NCBI GenBank assembly: GCA_023299965.1
Contig: JALZVN010000227.1
Location: 1 to 21,080 of the forward strand
Source of the DNA: Saprospiraceae bacterium
GTDB lineage: Bacteria > Bacteroidota > Bacteroidia > Chitinophagales > Saprospiraceae
DNA: 21,080 nt
Reading direction: 5' to 3'
The notes under the pieces were generated by a model, which worked only from the letters and a program-made list of their open reading frames with translations, did no database searches and had not been told where the DNA came from. Of this stretch, positions 16,251-21,080 are shown piece after piece; position 1 is the first letter of the stretch, and each line of letters begins with the position of its first letter. A program made the translations under genes and the position numbers.

Positions 16251-16361
16251 TGTAAACCCGTATAAATTAGGGAATAAGGCTTTGTATTTGACTCAGAATC
16301 TTTAATTGCTCAACAAGGTGAACTGCATCTAATAATGAATCGCCAACTTATAATTCTCTCT

Positions 16362-16883
16362 TTATAATTCGGCAGCGTACCAACTTCCATACATTTTATA
16401 GTTATCGGCGGTTTTCTGAACCATCTGTTCGAAGGCTTCTGGACTCAATTTTTTCACTTTCTTAGCAGGAATTCCTGCATAGATATATCCAGATTCTAAG
16501 ACAGAATTTTCGAGAACGAGGGCACCAGCAGCAACAAGGCAATTTTCTGGTACAATGGCGTGATCCATCACTATAGCACCCATCCCTATCAGCGTGTTGT
16601 CGTGAATGGTGCAGCCGTGAACAATAGCACGATGACCAATACTGACATTGGATCCAATGAGTGTGGGAGCTGTTTGATAGGTGCAGTGAATAATAGCACC
16701 ATCTTGTATATTGGTATTGTCGCCTATTCGGATCTGATGCACGTCTCCGCGGGTGACGGAGTTGAACCAGAAGCTACAATCCTTGCCACATATCACGTCT
16801 CCAATAAGGGTCGCGTTATCTGCAAGGAAGCAGTCTTTGCCAATAGTAGGGCTAATACCTTTTATAGACTTAATAAGTGCCAA
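16362..16883 (-). CDS. Gamma-class carbonic anhydrase-like hexapeptide-repeat protein
   Basis: A 173-aa left-handed beta-helix protein of the gamma-carbonic anhydrase/YrdA/PaaY group, which forms trimers with zinc at the subunit interfaces. The three metal-ligand histidines are present: His66 (GAIIHCT), His84 (SIGHRA) and His89 (IVHGC). The RGD triplet (Arg45, Asp47) and Gln60 of the family are also there. Hexapeptide repeats run through about residues 12-130, followed by the C-terminal helix. Many such proteins lack measurable anhydrase activity, so function is open. The start is TTG at 16883, 8 bases after the TraB/GumN stop; no ATG occurs before Met101, and family members begin at this point (MALIK). 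It is probably co-transcribed with the TraB/GumN gene. Confidence 0.88.
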   Translation of the reverse strand: MALIKSIKGISPTIGKDCFLADNATLIGDVICGKDCSFWFNSVTRGDVHQIRIGDNTNIQDGAIIHCTYQTAPTLIGSNVSIGHRAIVHGCTIHDNTLIGMGAIVMDHAIVPENCLVAAGALVLENSVLESGYIYAGIPAKKVKKLSPEAFEQMVQKTADNYKMYGSWYAAEL

Positions 16884-16891
16884 TAGTATTT

Positions 16892-17902
16892 CTATTTTTT
16901 GGACATATCCATACTCAACGGAGTGAGTTTGTATCCTTCTTTACGAAGCAATGCTAACACCCCTTCTGGTCCTCCAAGGTGTCCAGCTCCAACGGCAAAA
17001 AAGGTTGATTTTTCTGCTATTTGAGTTTTCATAATTGGAATCCAATTTTTATTTCTCTGATTTAGAAGGATGTCTTCGAAATCTTCCATGCCTGTAGATT
17101 CTGATTTGAGCAACTGTTGGAGTGCCTGCAAATCTTGATTTTTGTATAGCTGGATCATGTCTTCCATCTGGGTTTCAATATTAGAAGTAGTATCCTTCTC
17201 GGCTATGATAGACTCCACAAGCATATTCGCCTGTACTTTGTACGGAATGCTATCGAAGACACTCATCTGGTACTCTACTGTCTCTAAACCAGCCGTTTCC
17301 ATCTCTTTTTCTTTAGCGATATCCATCAATTCGATTTCATAAGAGGATAGACCATCCATGCTTTCTTCTTCACTAGGTTCTTTTTCGTTTGGTGCACCAA
17401 GTAGATTGCCGCCCATCAAATCGAAATCCTCGGATACCATCATGCTTAAAAACATTGGTTTGATCTTATCCAGCATCATTTGTGGCAATGGTAAGCTGCT
17501 ATTAGCAAAGTGGTCTTGAACTGTTTTGTATTCTTCTGCGGAGATAAGGGTAGGTAGTGTTATTCCATCTTTCATAAAGATGTTCATCATCATAGACATT
17601 TGTGCACTCATGTCATTTTCGAGCCCCATCATATCTATTTCTAAAGTAAGTCGCTCACATTCTGCGATAGCTTCTTTCGTGTTACTTGGCCAAAAGAAAT
17701 CCTTTTTAGGAATCATATGTATGGTCCCATAGAGATAAGAGGGCTGCTTGATTTTTTTTCCTTCTATCTTCCATAGAAGCGCCTTAGTGTCAAGGTTATT
17801 CTTGAGATTTTGTTTTTGTTTCTTAGTTAGTGTTGGAGTGTCTACTTGCGCAAATGCACATATTTGCAAGATAGCAAATAGCAGTATGAGTAACTTTTTC
17901 AT
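16892..17902 (-). CDS. TraB/GumN family protein (TIKI-like putative metalloprotease), exported
   Basis: A 336-aa protein of the TraB/GumN (PF01963) group, to which animal TIKI metalloproteases are related. A Sec signal (MKKLLILLFAILQICAFAQ) directs it to the periplasm. Two GxxH motifs that would hold the metal are visible: YGTIH (His62) near the start of the domain and VGAGHLGGPEGV (His308) near its end. The GLETVEYQ block (about 205-212) is also typical. Between them is a Met- and acidic-rich helical segment (about 88-200). No catalytic assignment has been proved for most bacterial members. It sits 85 bases downstream of the RHH protein gene and 8 bases upstream of the carbonic anhydrase-like gene, all on one strand. 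Confidence 0.85.
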   Translation of the reverse strand: MKKLLILLFAILQICAFAQVDTPTLTKKQKQNLKNNLDTKALLWKIEGKKIKQPSYLYGTIHMIPKKDFFWPSNTKEAIAECERLTLEIDMMGLENDMSAQMSMMMNIFMKDGITLPTLISAEEYKTVQDHFANSSLPLPQMMLDKIKPMFLSMMVSEDFDLMGGNLLGAPNEKEPSEEESMDGLSSYEIELMDIAKEKEMETAGLETVEYQMSVFDSIPYKVQANMLVESIIAEKDTTSNIETQMEDMIQLYKNQDLQALQQLLKSESTGMEDFEDILLNQRNKNWIPIMKTQIAEKSTFFAVGAGHLGGPEGVLALLRKEGYKLTPLSMDMSKK

Positions 17903-17987
17903 TATTGAAGTTTGATATAACTTGGAAACGTAAAACGAGATGCTTTCGTTGTATAAATAGAGGAAGGTAGCAAAAATTAAGGGTATT

Positions 17988-18488
17988 TTAAGACTTTAAA
18001 AGACCCTCCTCGTTATATTTGTCAAGATGTTCACCAATAATCTTTCCAATAATGTCTTTCAGGTAAGCATTTTGGGTTCTGGCGATTTTCTTTAGTTTGT
18101 CTAATTTCCTTTTCTCAAAGATAAAAGTAACACGTTTTTTAGTAGATGTATAGTCGTAATCATTGTTAGATGTACCTTGAATGAGCGCATCTAGACCTAC
18201 AACTGGAGGTTTTTTCCCTTTATGGGCTTCGTTATTTTGAGTGTCATCCTTTTCTTCGCGGATATTGTTTTCTAATACAGTCTCAAATAAAGTATCTAAA
18301 TCAGAAGTGAAATTCTTAGCTGATCGTGACCTTTTGGCTCTTACCTTAAGCTCTTTTTTGGTCTTGTGTTTTGCATCAACTTTTGAAGTCCTTTCTAGTA
18401 AAGGGCTATTTTCAGGCAATGAAGGTTCAGCTACTGCCGGACCTCCAAATAAGCTTTCCAAACCATCTTTAAATTTCTTTTTACTCAC
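17988..18488 (-). CDS. ParA-associated small basic protein with C-terminal ribbon-helix-helix-like domain
   Basis: A 166-aa protein encoded 68 bases after parA and in the same direction. Residues about 117-159 (KKRVTFIFEKRKLDKLKKIA, then a predicted helix ending HLDKYN) read as a strand followed by two helices, the pattern of ribbon-helix-helix DNA-binding proteins. The rest is polar and probably disordered. It contains three similar short motifs: GLESLF at 9-14, DLDTLF at 63-68 and GLDALI at 98-103. These resemble the N-terminal GLxALI segment by which ParB proteins touch ParA. I infer a centromere/DNA-binding partner of ParA that replaces ParB. The start is GTG at 18488; a TAA lies two codons upstream, so no longer start exists. 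I do not know a characterised homologue. Confidence 0.7.
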   Translation of the reverse strand: MSKKKFKDGLESLFGGPAVAEPSLPENSPLLERTSKVDAKHKTKKELKVRAKRSRSAKNFTSDLDTLFETVLENNIREEKDDTQNNEAHKGKKPPVVGLDALIQGTSNNDYDYTSTKKRVTFIFEKRKLDKLKKIARTQNAYLKDIIGKIIGEHLDKYNEEGLLKS

Positions 18489-18509
18489 GTCTTAAAAATC
18501 TTATCACTA

Positions 18510-18523
18510 TTATTAATTAATAA
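18510..18523. promoter_or_regulatory. 14-bp palindrome upstream of the ParA partner gene, candidate operator
   Basis: TTATTAATTAATAA is a perfect palindrome located 22 bases upstream of the GTG start of the RHH-like protein, in the 68-bp gap after parA. RHH partners of ParA often bind short repeats near their own genes. AT-richness makes chance occurrence plausible. Confidence 0.3.
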
Positions 18524-18556
18524 ACTGGGTTTTTGAGTCTGGGGACCAGGTTCGGT

Positions 18557-19351
18557 TTATGCGAATGTAGATTTAGGGCTGTGAGATGCTTGCGCATCGA
18601 AAGCAGCTACTCTTTCTATTATTTCTTTGCTTAATTTTAGGTAGTCTTTTGCCCCATTACTGCTTCTGTTGTACTTGAAAATATCACTTCTCTGTGCAGG
18701 TGCTTCAGCTAAAGCAACATTGTCTCTAATGTAGGTTTCGAATACTTTTTCTCCAAAGTACTTTTTGATGGTTTCAACTACATCTCTGTTTAAGACTTTT
18801 CTATGGTCATACATAGTGGCAATCACACCACCAATTTGTAAGCGTTTGTTAAGTCTAAACCTTACCTTATCGATAACTTGCTTGATCTTAGTCAATCCTT
18901 GCAGGGCTAAAAATTCAGTCTGAAGAGGAATGTAAACAAAATCACTAGAGGTCAAGGCATTTAGTGTGAGCAATCCTAATGAAGGAGGGCAGTCAATTAT
19001 GATAAAATCGTAAGCGTTAACTAAAGGGTCAAAAAGTTCTCTAAGAATAAATTCTCTTCCAGCTTCATTGATTAACTCCATTTCCGCACCCGATAAATCA
19101 AGTGTAGATGTGACGACATCCAATCCTTCTTTTACAGTGAAGGGAACCAACTCAGATTCTCCTCTTACCGCTTCGTATATGGTGTATCTTTGGCGTGGTA
19201 TTCCTAAAGAAAGGGTTAGATTTGCTTGAGGGTCAAGATCGATCAACAACACTTTCTTACCTAATTCTACTAATCCTGCTCCTATATTGATGGTGCTTGT
19301 AGTTTTGCCAACACCACCTTTATGATTGAGCAATGATATGATTTTTCCCAT
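18557..19351 (-). CDS. parA: ParA/Soj-family partitioning ATPase
   Basis: A 264-aa deviant-Walker ATPase of the ParA/MinD superfamily that dimerises on DNA with ATP and moves or positions DNA or protein cargo. The deviant Walker A is KGGVGKTTST (Lys11 signature lysine, Lys16), Walker A' is LLIDLDPQANLT (Asp40), and Walker B is FIIIDCPPS (Asp120). PLQTEFLALQG and the C-terminal APAQRSDIFKY are typical of Soj-type chromosomal ParA. There is no N-terminal HTH, so it is of the short type. No parB gene follows; instead the next gene encodes a small RHH-like protein. It is divergent from the acetyltransferase gene with a 139-bp gap. No parS-like TGTTTCACGTGAAACA site is seen. Confidence 0.92.
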   Translation of the reverse strand: MGKIISLLNHKGGVGKTTSTINIGAGLVELGKKVLLIDLDPQANLTLSLGIPRQRYTIYEAVRGESELVPFTVKEGLDVVTSTLDLSGAEMELINEAGREFILRELFDPLVNAYDFIIIDCPPSLGLLTLNALTSSDFVYIPLQTEFLALQGLTKIKQVIDKVRFRLNKRLQIGGVIATMYDHRKVLNRDVVETIKKYFGEKVFETYIRDNVALAEAPAQRSDIFKYNRSSNGAKDYLKLSKEIIERVAAFDAQASHSPKSTFA

Positions 19352-19490
19352 AGATTACTTATATTTCTAACTCGATTTTACGAAAGCATAATATTAAAGA
19401 AAATTATCATAAAATAAGAATGTACAGCAATGAAATATTAATCTTTCTGATCATGTGTCTACTTAGTTTTCATACCGTTTAAAGCCCTTT

Positions 19491-20051
19491 ATGTCAAATC
19501 CATTTAGTTTAAATGTTGACCAAGAATTACAATTGATTTCTCCTCAACTAGATATGGCAAAATCTCTTTTGCAACTAGTTGATAAGAATAGAGATTTTCT
19601 CAATCGTCACATCACTTTTGCACAGAACAAAAATAGCCTGTCGGATGTGCGTTCATTTTTAAAGGAGATTATTAATTTTAACTATGGTGGTCAAAAGTTT
19701 AACCTTCTGATACAATACAAAAACGAGCTTGTGGGTATTGTCGGTTTTCATCGTATCAATCCTTTCGATGCTAGAGCAGAGATTGGGTACTGGCTTGGGG
19801 AGTCGTTTCAAGGTCATGGTATAATGGCCAGGTCAATGCCGATATTTTTACGTTATGGTTTTGAGGCGAAAGGGATCAATCGAGTGGATCTACTCACACT
19901 TTCTACTCATGAAAGGAGCATCTCATTAGCAAATCGGAGTGGCTTTTTGCAAGAAGGCATTCTTCGAGAATATCATTTTATGCATGACCGATTTTATGAT
20001 GCGCATATCTTTAGTTGCCTCAAAAAAGAATTTCTATCTAGAAACAAATAG
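19491..20051 (+). CDS. GNAT-family N-acetyltransferase, RimL/RimJ-like
   Basis: A 186-aa GNAT enzyme of the RimL-type (Acetyltransf_3) subfamily that transfers acetyl from acetyl-CoA, in relatives to an amino group of ribosomal proteins or small molecules. The acetyl-CoA loop is visible as FQGHGIM (Gln107-Gly110) after IGYWLGE, and the conserved HERSISLANRSGF-like block (His140 onward), in relatives the N-x-x-S-x-x-x-x-x-x-x-G-F motif, follows. The C-terminus FYDAHIFSCLKKE is typical of RimL-like proteins. The substrate is not predictable. It stands alone: parA is divergent upstream, and the S24 regulator gene lies 245 bases downstream behind its own probable promoter. Confidence 0.88.
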   Translation: MSNPFSLNVDQELQLISPQLDMAKSLLQLVDKNRDFLNRHITFAQNKNSLSDVRSFLKEIINFNYGGQKFNLLIQYKNELVGIVGFHRINPFDARAEIGYWLGESFQGHGIMARSMPIFLRYGFEAKGINRVDLLTLSTHERSISLANRSGFLQEGILREYHFMHDRFYDAHIFSCLKKEFLSRNK

Positions 20052-20296
20052 TTAAAGCATAATCAAATAAATAAGGGGGGCATAAAGGTAGCCTAAGGTT
20101 TGATTTTCATTACGATTGCAATACGCTATTTTGATTCATAAATCTATTGATTTTACTTCACCTTCATTCTTTCTTGAGTGCATAATTTACACTACGAATA
20201 AAAATATTTGTTTTAAGTATTACAGATTGACATAATTTGTTTTATATTTGTAATAGTACTAATATATTATTCAGTAGACCTGACAATTAGATAACA
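20052..20296 (+). promoter_or_regulatory. Intergenic region before the S24 regulator
   Basis: 245 bp, strongly AT-rich, with no ORF of interest and no strong terminator after the acetyltransferase gene. It contains a GGGGGG run at 20075-20080 and, near its right end, the TAnnTTTG element and inverted repeat listed separately. Confidence 0.4.
20243..20250 (+). promoter_or_regulatory. Candidate -7 promoter element and AT-rich inverted repeat before the S24 regulator
   Basis: TATATTTG at 20243-20250 matches the Bacteroidota -7 consensus TAnnTTTG, 46 bases before the ATG. A TTGACA sits at 20227-20232, closer than the usual -33 spacing. Just downstream, TAATA-N9-TATTA (20251-20269) overlaps the octamer palindrome TAGTACTA (20254-20261). 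This is a plausible operator for autoregulation by the encoded repressor. Confidence 0.4.
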
Positions 20297-21034
20297 ATGA
20301 TACACGAGGATAGGATAGAGTTAAACGAACGTTTTATACACATATTTGGCTTGCTAGAAGGCAGGGGAGAAATCGTAAAAAATGACCGAAATGGAAAAGG
20401 AGTAGGGGATTTAGCAGAAAAAATTTTGGGAAATCGGGGCTATGGTCACATCGTTAGAGCCTTTCTCAAAGGGGACAATAAGCGTGTTATAGATTATCAT
20501 CAGGCTCAAAAGTTATGTGATCTTTACAATATCAATGAAAACTATCTATTGCGTGGACAAGGGGAACCATTTGGGATGACTTTGGAAACTATGCGTCAAG
20601 AGCAAAGTACCAATCAGATTCTAAATGGCAACATATTATTCACTAGTAAAGCCGCTTTTGCAGGTTCTGCTGTAGATGTAGGACGGTCAGAGGAGTTGGA
20701 GTATTTTTCTGTTCCCGGTTTAGAAGGTAGTGGTTTAGTAGCATTTCCTATTGATGGTAATAGTATGGAGCCAGTTATTATGGATGGAGATATTATCATC
20801 TGTCGAGAGATGTCAAGTCTCAATGAGATTAGAGACAACGATATGTATGCCATCAAAAATGAAGGGAGCCTTTGGGTGAAATATGTCAAAAAGGTAAAGG
20901 ATGGTCAAGGAAGAATCATCAAATTAAATCTCATTTCAGCTAACTATCTAGAGCATGATCCATTCGAGATTGATGTCAATCAGTATACAAGGCTGTATAA
21001 AGTGAATAGTCGAATCAATCAGATTCAGAGGTAG
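20297..21034 (+). CDS. S24-family LexA/CI-like transcriptional regulator
   Basis: A 245-aa repressor-like protein. The N-terminal half (about residues 8-92) is a divergent helix-turn-helix region that ends in INENYLLRGQGEPF, a pattern common to XRE-type regulators fused to S24 domains. Residues about 115-240 are a LexA/UmuD-like S24 peptidase domain: candidate self-cleavage bond Ala122-Gly123 in KAAFAGSAV, nucleophile Ser156 in IDGNSMEPVIMDGD, and general-base Lys195 in SLWVKYVKK. With all three elements present it may be inactivated by self-cleavage, as LexA and CI are after DNA damage. Such regulators occur on phages and on chromosomes; nothing else phage-like is visible here. It is preceded by a candidate promoter and an AT-rich inverted repeat. 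Confidence 0.85.
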   Translation: MIHEDRIELNERFIHIFGLLEGRGEIVKNDRNGKGVGDLAEKILGNRGYGHIVRAFLKGDNKRVIDYHQAQKLCDLYNINENYLLRGQGEPFGMTLETMRQEQSTNQILNGNILFTSKAAFAGSAVDVGRSEELEYFSVPGLEGSGLVAFPIDGNSMEPVIMDGDIIICREMSSLNEIRDNDMYAIKNEGSLWVKYVKKVKDGQGRIIKLNLISANYLEHDPFEIDVNQYTRLYKVNSRINQIQR

Positions 21035-21080
21035 GGTCATTGATTTTTTTTCTGAAAACAACGATAGGGAATGCTAAAGT
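21015..21080 (-). CDS. Possible C-terminal end of a convergent gene running off the window
   Basis: The minus strand from the window edge is open for 21 codons and ends in TGA at 21017-21015, overlapping the end of the S24 gene by 20 bases. The tail reads TLAFPIVVFRKKINDPTSES, hydrophobic then basic/polar, as at the end of a membrane protein. The evidence is only the open frame and the expected convergent arrangement. Confidence 0.25.
   Translation of the reverse strand, partial: TLAFPIVVFRKKINDPTSESD

Larger units (their letters stand above)
15764..16361. repeat. Gene-free convergent intergenic region with clustered inverted repeats
   Basis: 598 bp between the SET gene and the convergent carbonic anhydrase-like gene. 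Structures in order are: an imperfect stem CTTGACCTT / AAGGTCGAG (15778-15786 / 15851-15859); a perfect 12-bp hairpin (15879-15890 / 15894-15905, arm CAATATTGATCC); a GC-rich hairpin CTGCC-TAC-GCCGGC-G-GGCAG (15982-16001); a 12-bp direct repeat CATTTTAAACCT (15972-15983 and 16027-16038); a 152-nt foldable block (16057-16208); and a strong Shine-Dalgarno with a 17-codon ORF (16184-16250). From 16251 to 16361 I see nothing. The layout matches the other convergent gap at 4314-4624 in being palindrome-rich, although the sequences differ. Confidence 0.6.

Noticed and set aside
18489..19490. A parS site near parA
   Set aside because: No sequence close to the 16-bp parS consensus is present in the gaps around parA.
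20297..21034. Prophage region marked by a CI-like repressor
   Set aside because: No integrase, cro-like gene, attachment repeats or structural phage genes are visible in the window.

Overview
The window looks like chromosomal DNA from a Bacteroidota bacterium. The evidence is a type IX secretion lipoprotein of the SprE/PorW type, a secreted enzyme ending in a T9SS C-terminal sorting domain, near-absence of Shine-Dalgarno sequences, frequent TTG/GTG starts, and a few TAnnTTTG promoter elements. Base composition is AT-rich. A Saprospiraceae/Cytophagales-like source is a guess. There is no tRNA, no rRNA, no CRISPR array and no recognisable transposase.

Left part (1-3340, minus strand): a peptide-type ABC importer operon. 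It runs from a solute-binding lipoprotein to an OppB/DppB-type permease with a very large periplasmic loop, then to the first 60 codons of an OppC-type permease that overlaps the OppB stop and leaves the window at base 1. Facing away from it is a TIGR01777-type SDR epimerase (3408-4313). Between this gene and a convergent small HAD protein (4625-5062) lies a 311-bp stretch of palindromes that resembles a repetitive extragenic element. A membrane-anchored M23 (LytM) endopeptidase follows on the minus strand.

Middle (6256-14260, plus strand): a 1010-aa SprE/PorW lipoprotein with TPR repeats and a Lys/Glu-rich insert ends at a strong terminator. After a 634-bp gap with an 11-C tract comes a 1445-aa secreted protein: signal peptide, clan GH-A-like hydrolase domain, ten PKD domains arranged as five two-domain units, and a T9SS sorting domain. 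Secretion machinery and a probable cargo are therefore neighbours. A second strong terminator closes the unit.

Right part: an EamA/DMT permease and a small SET-domain protein are coupled by a TAATG overlap (14454-15763). A 598-bp gene-free region between convergent genes holds several inverted repeats and a possible 155-nt structured RNA or repeat element. It also holds the clearest Shine-Dalgarno sequence I noticed, ahead of a 17-codon ORF. On the minus strand, read right to left, are ParA, a small basic protein with a probable ribbon-helix-helix C-terminus, a TraB/GumN protein and a gamma-class carbonic anhydrase-like protein. A RimL-like acetyltransferase diverges from parA. The window closes with a LexA/CI-like S24 regulator that retains its apparent autocleavage site and Ser/Lys dyad.

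The best candidates for something undescribed are the ParA partner protein, which carries three ParB-N-terminus-like GLxxLF motifs on a ribbon-helix-helix fold instead of a ParB fold, and the structured intergenic element at about 15776-16250.
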